Source of the DNA: Hymenobacter rigui
GTDB taxonomy: Bacteria > Bacteroidota > Bacteroidia > Cytophagales > Hymenobacteraceae
DNA length: 64,000 nucleotides
Direction of reading: 5' to 3'
NCBI RefSeq assembly: GCF_003944715.1
Contig: NZ_RWIT01000012.1
Location: 1 to 64,000, forward strand
Shown: positions 33,149 through 40,682 of the stretch, in pieces
How the letters are laid out: every line of letters begins with the position of its first letter
How positions within the stretch are numbered: the stretch's first letter is position 1
Made by a program: the position numbers and the translations under genes
The notes under the pieces: generated by a model
Seen by the model: the letters and a program-made list of their open reading frames with translations, nothing else
Told to the model about the DNA's origin: nothing
Databases searched by the model: none

Positions 33149-33787
33149 TTACTTCTTGGCAATTACGTTGAAGCTCATGGTGAATTCGTCCATGATGGCT
33201 TTGTCGCCGATGCTTTCAAAGAACGACTTCGAACCGTATTTGATGTCGAATTTGGTACGGTCGATGGTAGCCGTGCCACTGGCCGAAGCTACGCCACCTT
33301 TCACGCCCACTTTGGCGGGGAAGGAAATCTTCTGGGTGATGCCTTTAATGGTCAGGTCACCGGTAACAGTAGCATTGTTGCCGTTGGCGTCACCTTTCAG
33401 CGGGGTTACGCTGGTGATTTTGAACGTTGAGGTCGGGTTTTTATCGATGCTGAAGAAATCCTCGGAACGCAGATGGCCTACCAGCTTGGCGTTGTATTCG
33501 GCTTCCTTGATGTCCTCTACTTTCAGCGAGTTCATATCTACCACAAACGTGCCGCCTACAATCTGGCTGCCGCGCACCAACACCGTGCCTTCTTTGAACT
33601 GCACGTTACCGTTGTGCTGCCCGGTCACTTTTTTACCCAACCAGCCCAGCGTGCTCAGCTGTGGCTGCAGAGCATACGACTGCGAAGCCGCCTTTTCGGA
33701 ACCGGGCGTAACTTTTTTCTGAGCCGAAGCAGGCGAAACCGCAAACAGAGCAGCAGCCAGCAGCGCCGGCATAAACAGTTTTTTCAT
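33149..33787 (-). CDS. YceI family periplasmic protein
   Basis: This 212-residue protein has a Sec signal peptide (MKKLFMPALLAAALFAVSPASA, cut near 22) and a YceI lipocalin-like domain. Landmarks are STLGWLGKKVTGQHNGNVQF (~45), GTFVVDMNSLKVED (~79), FKITSVTPLKGD (~120), TGDLTIKGITQKISFPAKVG (~141) and FDIKYGSKSFFESIGDKAIM (~180). YceI proteins bind isoprenoid-like ligands; the ligand here is unknown. It lies 54 nt downstream of a MarR-type gene on the same strand and is likely controlled by it. Confidence 0.9.
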   Translation of the reverse strand: MKKLFMPALLAAALFAVSPASAQKKVTPGSEKAASQSYALQPQLSTLGWLGKKVTGQHNGNVQFKEGTVLVRGSQIVGGTFVVDMNSLKVEDIKEAEYNAKLVGHLRSEDFFSIDKNPTSTFKITSVTPLKGDANGNNATVTGDLTIKGITQKISFPAKVGVKGGVASASGTATIDRTKFDIKYGSKSFFESIGDKAIMDEFTMSFNVIAKK

Positions 33788-33841
33788 GACGAAAAACAGA
33801 AAAAGGGAGTGAAAATGAGCGTATTTGATTGACTGAAACCG

Positions 33842-34291
33842 TCAGTCACGGATTTTATCCAAGAGGTTGCTAAGTTGAGCAGCTTCCTCGTCGGTGAGAT
33901 GTTGCAGACCATTGCGGCGGTTTTCGAGCTCGGCATCCAACTGATGTAATAGCTCCAGGCCGGTCTCGGTAATGCGGATATCCACGGCCCGGCGGTTGCT
34001 GGGGCACACGGTACGCGTCACTAGCTTCTTTACTTCCAGCTTATCCACAATGCGGGAGGCATTGCTGGTTTTATCCAGCATCCGCTCGATCAACAGATTC
34101 ACGGTGGCCGGCTTTGGGTGCTGCCCACGCAGAATGCGTAAAATATTGAACTGCGGCAGCGTCAGGCCATACCCTTTAAATAAGGCACTCTGCTGCTGCT
34201 GCACCCAACCTGTGGTGAACACCAGATTGATCAACGCCTTCTGGTGGTTGTCTTTGAAAGTTGGCTGCTTGATTTCGTCCTCGATTTTCAT
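33842..34291 (-). CDS. MarR family transcriptional regulator
   Basis: This 149-residue winged-helix repressor starts MKIEDEIKQPTFKDN; a longer reading from 34339 would run over its own promoter. Landmarks are YGLTLPQFNILRILRG (~45), the recognition region TVNLLIERMLDKTSNASRIV (~65-84) and the wing KLVTRTVCPSNRRAVDIRIT (~91-110). Cys at ~98 might allow redox sensing. A 20-bp near-perfect palindrome overlaps its -7 motif, so autorepression is likely, with yceI as co-regulated target. Confidence 0.9.
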   Translation of the reverse strand: MKIEDEIKQPTFKDNHQKALINLVFTTGWVQQQQSALFKGYGLTLPQFNILRILRGQHPKPATVNLLIERMLDKTSNASRIVDKLEVKKLVTRTVCPSNRRAVDIRITETGLELLHQLDAELENRRNGLQHLTDEEAAQLSNLLDKIRD

Positions 34292-34321
34292 GTACTGCTG
34301 GAAAGTAACAGAACGCGCTGC

Positions 34322-34341
34322 AAATATATGTACATACATTT
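34322..34341 (-). promoter_or_regulatory. Predicted MarR operator overlapping a -7 promoter motif
   Basis: The 20-bp site has 9 of 10 symmetric base pairs around the core TATGTACATA (34327-34336). It overlaps the reverse-strand -7 motif TATATTTG (34321-34328), 30 nt before the MarR ATG. A second -7-like motif TATGTTTG lies at 34348-34355. Binding here would block RNA polymerase. Confidence 0.55.
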
Positions 34342-34495
34342 AATGTGCAAACATAGTTCCGGTTATTTCTGCAAAACTAGAAGAACCTGTCCGAATGTTG
34401 CCGGAGCGGGTGGCAATTATAGTGCCTGATGGAAACGCCGCACGCTGCTACCCGTAAGTAGCACTGTATTTGCCACTACTGTGCCTCTCACCACC

Positions 34496-35071
34496 ATGAA
34501 AAAATTTCTGCTACCATTTGTGGGCCTGCTACTGCTGGCCAGCGCCCCGTGCTTTGCACAAACTGATAATTCTACCGTAGCCGGCCCCGTCGAGACTACC
34601 GCTTCCGACCGGTTTATCATGCAAAATGGTGAGGTAGTACAGGTACGCGGCCGGCGCCCCATGCCACTTACGCATAACGTATTGCTGGCCAACGGCACCA
34701 AAATCAACTATAAGAGTGGTATTGTGGAGTTTCCGGGCGGTAAAATCACTACGCTAAAAGAAGGCGACTACGTGCGTCCGACCGGCGACGTGGTGTTTGC
34801 GACACCGGGCAGTGCGGCACAGTCGCGCGGCGACAAGACGGTGCCCACCGACGCCAAGTTTGAAAGCTACATAGACCCCCGCCCCGCGCCGGCCACCCCG
34901 GCCGCCATGGAAACCCGCCTGACGGAAATGAACACCAAAATTGGTTTGATGGCAGAGAAGATTCAGCTGTTGAATCAGAAAATCAGCCTGCTCGGCACCA
35001 ATGCCCAGCGCCCCACCGACACGTCCGTTCTGGACCAGAAAATTCAGGCCATTGATGCCAAGCTGAAGTAA
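34496..35071 (+). CDS. Exported protein with DUF6799-like repeats and C-terminal coiled coil
   Basis: This 191-residue protein has a signal peptide (MKKFLLPFVGLLLLASAPCFA). The central part carries two short repeats of the DUF6799 sort: DRFIMQNGEVVQVRGRRPMP then LTHNVLLANGTKINYKSGIV. Residues ~135-191 form a heptad-rich helix (ETRLTEMNTKIGLMAEKIQL), likely a coiled coil. The ATG at 34496 is preferred because it starts the signal peptide exactly. Function unknown. A 22-bp hairpin follows. Confidence 0.7.
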   Translation: MKKFLLPFVGLLLLASAPCFAQTDNSTVAGPVETTASDRFIMQNGEVVQVRGRRPMPLTHNVLLANGTKINYKSGIVEFPGGKITTLKEGDYVRPTGDVVFATPGSAAQSRGDKTVPTDAKFESYIDPRPAPATPAAMETRLTEMNTKIGLMAEKIQLLNQKISLLGTNAQRPTDTSVLDQKIQAIDAKLK

Positions 35072-35093
35072 ACAGCCCCTATTTATCGGACAT

Positions 35094-35145
35094 AGAAAGC
35101 GGAGTGTTGTGTTGCTTGCTCTGGCAACACAACACTCCGCTTTCT
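35094..35145. terminator. Bidirectional terminator-like 22-bp perfect hairpin
   Basis: Arms 35094-35115 and 35124-35145 are exact reverse complements with an 8-nt loop. They lie between the convergent DUF6799-like gene and dipeptide epimerase gene. There is no long T-run, so it may work by structure or protect 3' ends. Confidence 0.7.
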
Positions 35146-35152
35146 GCTGATA

Positions 35153-36154
35153 TCAGCCAGCTACCAACATACCATCCCGCTCGTGCACCAAGCCAAACGG
35201 CTCGTCGCGCACGATGATGATGCCGTCCAGGTCGCACACGTCGGCCAGGGCACTGAGCTGCACCGCCGACCAGATACCCAGCGAGGTTTCCACCATGCAG
35301 CCTAGCATGGTTTGCAGACCATGGGCACGAGTTTCCCGCAGAATCCGGAGGCCGTTGAGGTAGCCGCCGGCTTTCATCAGCTTCATGTTCACGCCATCAA
35401 ACTGCCGGGCTATGTCGGCGAAGTCGGCCTCGTCGGTTACTGATTCATCGGCGAAAACCGGGCACTGCAGCTGACCTTTCAGGGCGCGGTAGTCGGCGGC
35501 GCAGGTGGCGGGCAGGGGCTGCTCCAAGAGGCGCACGTTCAGACCCGGCAGCGGCAGTATCTGCTCCCAACTCCGGCGGAGGCTGTCGGCATCAGTCCAG
35601 GCTTCGTTGCCATCCACAATAAGCGGGTGGCCGGGTAGCAGGCGCGTTACCTCGCGCAGCAGGTCCACGGCCCCTTCCCGGTTCACCTTCACCTTCAGCA
35701 GCGGAAAACGGCTGAGCTGCTGGGCTTCCAGAAAACCGGCCACCTCGCCGGGCTCTATAATGGGCAGTGTGGCCGCCGTGCCCACCGCCGCCGGTGCGGG
35801 CACGCCCAGCCACTGCGGCACCGTCTGGCCCCGGCGGGCCGCCTCCCGGTGCACAAATGCCGACTCCAGCGCGAACCGTAACGCATGTGCCGGCTGGTGG
35901 TGCTGCAAAAAAGCCGTCAGCTCGTCCATGGTTTCACACTGGCCCAGGCCCGCTGCCTGCAGTTGCGCAAACTCCTGCTGCAGGCCTTCGGGGGTTTCGC
36001 CGTAGCGTATGTTGGGGGCGGCTTCGCCCCGCCCCTGCCAGCCTCCGCCGGCAACTTCCAGCAACAGGTTAGTTTTGAAGGTGGAGGAGTTACGGGAGAT
36101 TTTCCAGGTGTAGCGCAGAGGCAGCTGCAGGGGCGTGAGAGTCCAGGTGAGCAT
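35153..36154 (-). CDS. Dipeptide epimerase (enolase superfamily, L-Ala-D/L-Glu epimerase type)
   Basis: This 333-residue protein probably epimerises muropeptide-derived L-Ala-D-Glu during cell-wall recycling. Catalytic and metal residues are in order: KVKVN (~182, KxK), LIVDGNEAW (~207, Asp), LLEQPLP (~236, Glu), VFADESV (~257, Asp), NMKLMKAGG (~280, second Lys). GCMVETSLG (~309) is typical of dipeptide epimerases rather than muconate cycloisomerases or o-succinylbenzoate synthase. No peptidase gene is adjacent. It is divergent from the symporter gene. Confidence 0.85.
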   Translation of the reverse strand: MLTWTLTPLQLPLRYTWKISRNSSTFKTNLLLEVAGGGWQGRGEAAPNIRYGETPEGLQQEFAQLQAAGLGQCETMDELTAFLQHHQPAHALRFALESAFVHREAARRGQTVPQWLGVPAPAAVGTAATLPIIEPGEVAGFLEAQQLSRFPLLKVKVNREGAVDLLREVTRLLPGHPLIVDGNEAWTDADSLRRSWEQILPLPGLNVRLLEQPLPATCAADYRALKGQLQCPVFADESVTDEADFADIARQFDGVNMKLMKAGGYLNGLRILRETRAHGLQTMLGCMVETSLGIWSAVQLSALADVCDLDGIIIVRDEPFGLVHERDGMLVAG

Positions 36155-36279
36155 GGAGAGGAACTGAAGAGAGGGCCGGAAGGCAGTTGGTAAACTTCAT
36201 CGGCTACTGCCAAGAAGGAAATTTAACAACCACCGGGCCAAGCTACGGCATCGGGCACAGTTCTCAGCCCTGAGAAACC

Positions 36280-36287
36280 TATCTTTG
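36280..36287 (+). promoter_or_regulatory. -7 motif TATCTTTG before the symporter gene
   Basis: TATCTTTG matches the consensus and ends 39 nt before the ATG at 36327. It also argues against the earlier in-frame TTG at 36285, which lies inside the motif. Confidence 0.5.
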
Positions 36288-36326
36288 TCCGGTTCCCACT
36301 GTTTTTCCTTTCCTGAATTGCCGCGC

Positions 36327-37748
36327 ATGAAGTTTTCGCGACTCTCGCTCCTTGTTCTTATTCTGTTTCTGGTAGCGGCGGTACTCACCGTGCTGGCTGC
36401 CCAAACGCCCCCCGCCTTCGACCCGATGGTGGCCCTGGTAACGCGGTGGCTGGCCCTGGCCGGTATCATCTTCCTGGCCGCCAAGCGCCGCTCCATCACC
36501 TTCTGGATTGTGGTGAGCATGCTGGTGGGGGCTGAAATCGGCCACGACTTCCCCAAGCAGGCCGTGGAGCTGAAAGTGCTCAGCGACGTCTTCCTGCGGC
36601 TGGTGAAAACCATCATTGCCCCGCTGGTTTTTGCCACGCTGGTAGTGGGCATTGCCGGCCACGCCGACCTCAAGAAAGTGGGCAAAATGGGCCTCAAGGC
36701 GCTGGTGTACTTTGAGGTGGTTACCACCTTTGCCCTGTTCATCGGGCTGGCGGCCATCAACCTGAGCCGGGCCGGTGAGGGCGTGGACCGCAGCGGCATT
36801 GCCGCTGACACCGAGCAGCTGGCCACTGTCAAGCAAACCACCGCCGACATCATCCTACACATCTTCCCCGAGAACATTGCCAAATCCATTGCCGAGGGGC
36901 AGGTGCTGCAGGTGGTGGTGTTTGCCATCATCTTCGCTATTGGCTTGGCCATGGTGCACCAGAAGCACCGCCAGCCCATGCTGCAGTGGACGGAAAGCCT
37001 CTCGGAGGTGATGTTCAAGTTCACCAACGTGGTGATGTTCTTCGCGCCGCTGGGCGTGGGTGGGGCTTTGGCCTACACGGTGGGTAAGATGGGCTTTGCG
37101 CCGCTGCTGAACGCCTTCAAGCTGCTGCTCACGCTGTATGGGGCGCTCATTGCTTTCGTGCTGCTGGTGCTGGTGCCCATTGCGCTGCTGGCCCGCATTC
37201 CGCTCAAACGTTTTGTGCAGGCCATTGCCGAGCCGGTAAGCATTGCCTTTGCCACTACCTCCTCCGAGGCGGCCCTGCCCCGGGCCATGGAAGCCATGGA
37301 AAGCATCGGCGTTCCGCGCCGGATTGTAGCCTTCGTGATGCCCACGGGCTATTCCTTCAACCTCGATGGCACCACCCTGTACCTGTCACTGGCGGCCATT
37401 TTTGTGGCTCAGGCGGCGGGTGTTGACCTCACGTTCGGGCAGCAATTGGTGATGGTGTTTACCCTGATGCTGACCTCCAAAGGCGTAGCGGGCGTGCCCC
37501 GGGCTTCGCTGGTAATTCTGCTGGCTACGGTGGCCTCGTTCAACCTGCCCTCGTGGCCGGTATTTATTATTTTGGGAATCGACGCCCTGATGGATATGGC
37601 CCGCACTGCCGTCAACGTAATGGGCAACTGCCTGGCTACGGCCGTGGTAGCACGCTGGGAAGGTGAGTTTATCGACAACTACGTGGCCCCGGAGCCCGTG
37701 GGCGAGCTGGCCGAAGCCGATAGCACGCTGGCCCACCACGCGCACTAG
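36327..37748 (+). CDS. Dicarboxylate/amino acid:cation symporter (DAACS family)
   Basis: This 473-residue inner-membrane carrier is related to GltP/DctA and moves glutamate, aspartate or C4-dicarboxylates with H+ or Na+. It has about eight spans with two re-entrant loops. Landmarks are LVKTIIAPLVFATLVVGIAG (~100), IAFATTSSEAALPRAMEAM (~305, HP1 Ser-rich tip), YSFNLDGTTLYLSLAAIF (~345, NMDGT-like) and TSKGVAGVPRASLVILLATV (~390, HP2). The ligand cannot be fixed. N-terminal residues ~1-28 form an extra hydrophobic segment. Confidence 0.9.
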   Translation: MKFSRLSLLVLILFLVAAVLTVLAAQTPPAFDPMVALVTRWLALAGIIFLAAKRRSITFWIVVSMLVGAEIGHDFPKQAVELKVLSDVFLRLVKTIIAPLVFATLVVGIAGHADLKKVGKMGLKALVYFEVVTTFALFIGLAAINLSRAGEGVDRSGIAADTEQLATVKQTTADIILHIFPENIAKSIAEGQVLQVVVFAIIFAIGLAMVHQKHRQPMLQWTESLSEVMFKFTNVVMFFAPLGVGGALAYTVGKMGFAPLLNAFKLLLTLYGALIAFVLLVLVPIALLARIPLKRFVQAIAEPVSIAFATTSSEAALPRAMEAMESIGVPRRIVAFVMPTGYSFNLDGTTLYLSLAAIFVAQAAGVDLTFGQQLVMVFTLMLTSKGVAGVPRASLVILLATVASFNLPSWPVFIILGIDALMDMARTAVNVMGNCLATAVVARWEGEFIDNYVAPEPVGELAEADSTLAHHAH

Positions 37749-37915
37749 CCGGCCATACTATCAACTATCTTTTTGGGATTCCCGCTTCCTGTTTTGGGGA
37801 GCGGGAATGTTTTTGCCAACTAGTACGTACTGCCGATAACCACCTGATTCCGGGCCACTCACCGAGTTTTTGCATAATTCCGGCCCGAGCAGTGAATTAG
37901 TGCCTGGTTACTGGC

Positions 37916-37923
37916 TATTTTTG
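37916..37923 (+). promoter_or_regulatory. -7 motif TATTTTTG before the lipoprotein gene
   Basis: It matches TAnnTTTG and ends 43 nt before the ATG at 37967, in an intergenic stretch of 218 bp that otherwise shows nothing recognisable. Confidence 0.35.
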
Positions 37924-37966
37924 AACTTCTTCGCGAATCAACGACCCTCTTCTACTTCCAGCCTAT

Positions 37967-38623
37967 ATGATGTACCGCTACGCCTCGCTCCTGTGCCTGT
38001 TGGGTTTTTTGGGTTTGACGAGCTGTAAATCGACGGAAAAAGCTGTGTACCGCACGGTTCGCTCCAACAATTCAGTAGCGCTGGGCCGCTTACCTAAATT
38101 GGACGCGGTAGTGGAGCCAGGTCCCATGAATATGCAGGAAGGCGAAGGAGCCCACCCCGACGATGCCAGCAAGCTATTCCGCCAGGAGCTCTCCTACCAC
38201 TTGGCCGAGCCCCAGGACGATACCACGCGCTATGGCTATGCCAAATTCATGGTCACCAAGGCCGAACAGCAGCGCACCGGCCGCGTATTGCAGGCTTTCC
38301 AGATGCTCACCCTCATGACACCGAGCCTGCTGGGTGTGCCGCTGGAATGGTACCGTACCAACGTAACGGCTGAGGTACAGATCATCAATGCCCGGGGCGA
38401 GGTAATTGGTACCTACACCGGCACCGGCCGCAGCAAAGTGCGCGTGGCCATGTACCACGGCTACGGCCAGTCGAAAGCCGCCCGCCTTTCCGACGTGCAG
38501 GCCTTGCGCCTCGCCCTCGACCAGATTCGCCCGCAACTGGATGCCGACGCCGACACCCTCCGCCTGCAGCTGGCTACTTCCGGACCTGTAGAGGAAATTA
38601 TTGGCTCGGCGGAGCTGAAGTAG
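37967..38623 (+). CDS. Putative lipoprotein, unknown function
   Basis: This 218-residue protein has a lipoprotein signal: MMYRYASLLCLLGFLGLTSC, Cys at 20. The mature domain (~40-218) contains YGYAKFMVTKAEQQRTGRVL, a hydrophobic MLTLMTPSLLGVPLEWYRTN (~122) that may be a buried strand or helix, and IINARGEVIGTYTGTG (~148). This general build is seen in Bacteroidota envelope proteins, but I cannot name a family. It ends before a hairpin followed by T-runs. Confidence 0.7.
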   Translation: MMYRYASLLCLLGFLGLTSCKSTEKAVYRTVRSNNSVALGRLPKLDAVVEPGPMNMQEGEGAHPDDASKLFRQELSYHLAEPQDDTTRYGYAKFMVTKAEQQRTGRVLQAFQMLTLMTPSLLGVPLEWYRTNVTAEVQIINARGEVIGTYTGTGRSKVRVAMYHGYGQSKAARLSDVQALRLALDQIRPQLDADADTLRLQLATSGPVEEIIGSAELK

Positions 38624-38636
38624 AGTTAGCTCGATT

Positions 38637-38682
38637 AAACGTCATTTCTCGGCTGCGCTCTGAATGACGTTTTGTTTTTTTA
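38637..38682 (+). terminator. Short palindromic repeat acting as terminator
   Basis: AAACGTCATT (38637-38646) pairs with AATGACGTTT (38663-38672), and TTTGTTTTTTT follows. The arms and the interior (CTCGGCTGCGCTC) are a minimal version of the GTCATTCCGAGC repeat family. Confidence 0.75.
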
Positions 38683-38752
38683 TCAGGCGAATCTCCTTTC
38701 TTCTTACCCCAAAAAAAACAACCTGCAAGCCCGGCCGGCCGGAGATAAAGCC

Positions 38753-38760
38753 TACCTTTG
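38753..38760 (+). promoter_or_regulatory. -7 motif TACCTTTG before pyrG
   Basis: TACCTTTG ends 9 nt before the pyrG ATG (38770), giving a nearly leaderless mRNA. The upstream TTG reading falls inside this motif and is rejected. Confidence 0.5.
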
Positions 38761-38769
38761 TTTCCCGTT

Positions 38770-40413
38770 ATGCCAGACCGAAATTCCACTTCCGCGGCTG
38801 CCACTACGGCCAAATTCATTTTCGTAACGGGCGGCGTTACTTCCTCGCTGGGCAAAGGCATCATTTCGGCCTCCCTGGCCAAGCTGCTGCAGGCCCGCGG
38901 CTTCCGGGTCACCATCCAGAAGTTTGACCCCTACATCAACATCGACCCCGGCACGCTCAACCCCTACGAGCACGGCGAATGTTATGTAACCGACGACGGC
39001 GCCGAAACCGACCTGGACCTGGGCCACTACGAGCGGTTCCTGAACGTGCCCACCTCCCAGGCCAACAACGTCACTACCGGCCGTATCTACGACCACGTGA
39101 TTACCAAGGAGCGCGAGGGCGCGTACCTGGGCAAAACCGTGCAGGTGGTACCCCACATTACCGACGAGATTAAGCGCCGCATGCTGCTGCTGGGCCAGAC
39201 CGGGCAGTTCGACGTGGTGATTACCGAAATCGGGGGCTCCATTGGCGACATTGAAAGCCTGCCTTTCGTGGAATCGGTGCGGCAGCTGCGCTGGGAGCTG
39301 CCCGAAAACAGCTCCCTCGTGATTCACCTCACGCTGCTGCCCTACCTGAAGGCGGCCGGCGAGCTGAAAACCAAGCCCACTCAGCACTCGGTGCGCGACC
39401 TACGTAGCGCCGGCCTGCAGCCCGATATTCTGGTATGCCGCTCCGAGTACCCGATTCCGGCCGAAATGCGCCGCAAAATTGCCCTGTTCTGCAACGTCAA
39501 CATCAACTCCGTTATCGAGAGCCTGGATGCCGACAGCATTTACTCGGTGCCCCTGCTCATGCTGAAGGAGCACCTGGATGAACGGGTTATCAAGAAGCTG
39601 AAGCTGCAGGGCGGCACCCACCCCGATCTGGAAGCCTGGAAAGACTTCCTGGGCCGCCTGAAAAACCCGACCGAGGAAGTAACTATTGCGCTGGTAGGCA
39701 AATACGTGGAGCTGCCCGATGCCTACAAGTCCATCATTGAGGCCTTCGTGCACGCCGGTGCGCAGAACGAGTGCAAAGTGACGGTACGCAGCGTACAGTC
39801 GGACCACATCAACGCCGATAACGTGGCTCAGCTGCTGCACGGCGTGGATGGGGTACTGGTAGCGCCCGGTTTCGGGGAGCGGGGCTTTGAGGGCAAGATT
39901 CTGGCCGTACAGCACGTGCGGGAAAACGGCATTCCATTCTTCGGAATTTGTCTGGGCATGCAGGTAGCCGTGGTGGAGTTTGCCCGCAACGTGCTGGGGC
40001 TGAAAGATGCCTCTTCCACGGAGATGGACGCCCAGACGGCCAACCCCGTCATTGCCATGATGGAGGAGCAGAAGAACATCACCCAGAAAGGCGGCACCAT
40101 GCGCTTGGGGGCGTACGACTGCGAATTGCGCAAAGGCTCGAAAGCCGCCAAAGCCTACGGCCGCAACCACATCAGTGAGCGGCACCGCCACCGCTACGAG
40201 TTCAACAACGACTACTTGGAGCGCTACGAGGAAGCCGGCATGCTGGCCTCGGGCCGCAACCCCGAAACGGGCCTGGTAGAAGTGGTAGAGTTGCCCAACC
40301 ACCCCTGGTTTGTGGCCGGTCAGTTCCACCCCGAGCTGAAAAGCACCGTGCAAAACCCGCATCCGCTGTTTGTGCGTTTTGTGAAAGCCGCCATTCAGTT
40401 CCGGAAAGGGTAG
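38770..40413 (+). CDS. pyrG: CTP synthase
   Basis: It converts UTP to CTP using ATP and glutamine. The 547-residue protein combines an N-terminal synthetase (KFIFVTGGVTSSLGKGIISA ~14, P-loop; IQKFDPYINIDPGTLNPYEH ~53; EIGGSIGDIESLPFVE ~150) with a C-terminal class I amidotransferase starting near 300. The latter holds FFGICLGMQVAVVEFARN (~392, catalytic Cys) and AGQFHPELKS (~515, catalytic His-Glu). Length is normal. A palindromic repeat begins 7 nt after its stop. Confidence 0.97.
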   Translation: MPDRNSTSAAATTAKFIFVTGGVTSSLGKGIISASLAKLLQARGFRVTIQKFDPYINIDPGTLNPYEHGECYVTDDGAETDLDLGHYERFLNVPTSQANNVTTGRIYDHVITKEREGAYLGKTVQVVPHITDEIKRRMLLLGQTGQFDVVITEIGGSIGDIESLPFVESVRQLRWELPENSSLVIHLTLLPYLKAAGELKTKPTQHSVRDLRSAGLQPDILVCRSEYPIPAEMRRKIALFCNVNINSVIESLDADSIYSVPLLMLKEHLDERVIKKLKLQGGTHPDLEAWKDFLGRLKNPTEEVTIALVGKYVELPDAYKSIIEAFVHAGAQNECKVTVRSVQSDHINADNVAQLLHGVDGVLVAPGFGERGFEGKILAVQHVRENGIPFFGICLGMQVAVVEFARNVLGLKDASSTEMDAQTANPVIAMMEEQKNITQKGGTMRLGAYDCELRKGSKAAKAYGRNHISERHRHRYEFNNDYLERYEEAGMLASGRNPETGLVEVVELPNHPWFVAGQFHPELKSTVQNPHPLFVRFVKAAIQFRKG

Positions 40414-40419
40414 CATAGC

Positions 40420-40520
40420 ACGTCATGCAGAGCGAAGTCGAGGAATCTCGCGTGCTGATGCTGTGGTAGTAATTCAGACGTCAGCACGTGAGATGCTTCG
40501 GCTGCGCCTCTGCATGACGT
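40420..40520. repeat. Long inverted repeat (GTCATGCAGAGC type)
   Basis: Arms 40420-40460 and 40481-40520 pair over most of their length (ACGTCATGCAGAGC.../...TCTGCATGACGT). The inner part GAGGAATCTCGCGTGCTGA is the same as in the GTCATTCCGAGC elements. It lies in the pyrG-yidC gap. Confidence 0.85.
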
Positions 40521-40682
40521 TGTGGAGGATTGCTTCTGTTACACAGCTATTTCACCCATTCCGGCTGACAAAAACGCCGGCCCGAAAAATATTCGCCTGA
40601 CAACACCGACCTTTGTAGCAGGGTTGCCGGATTTTTGCTGGCCGCCCTGCTACTCTTTTTTATTTGCTTCACCAGTACCTAG

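Noticed and set aside
38758..38769. TTG at 38758 as pyrG start
   Set aside because: It is the last part of the -7 promoter motif; the ATG at 38770 fits the family N-terminus.
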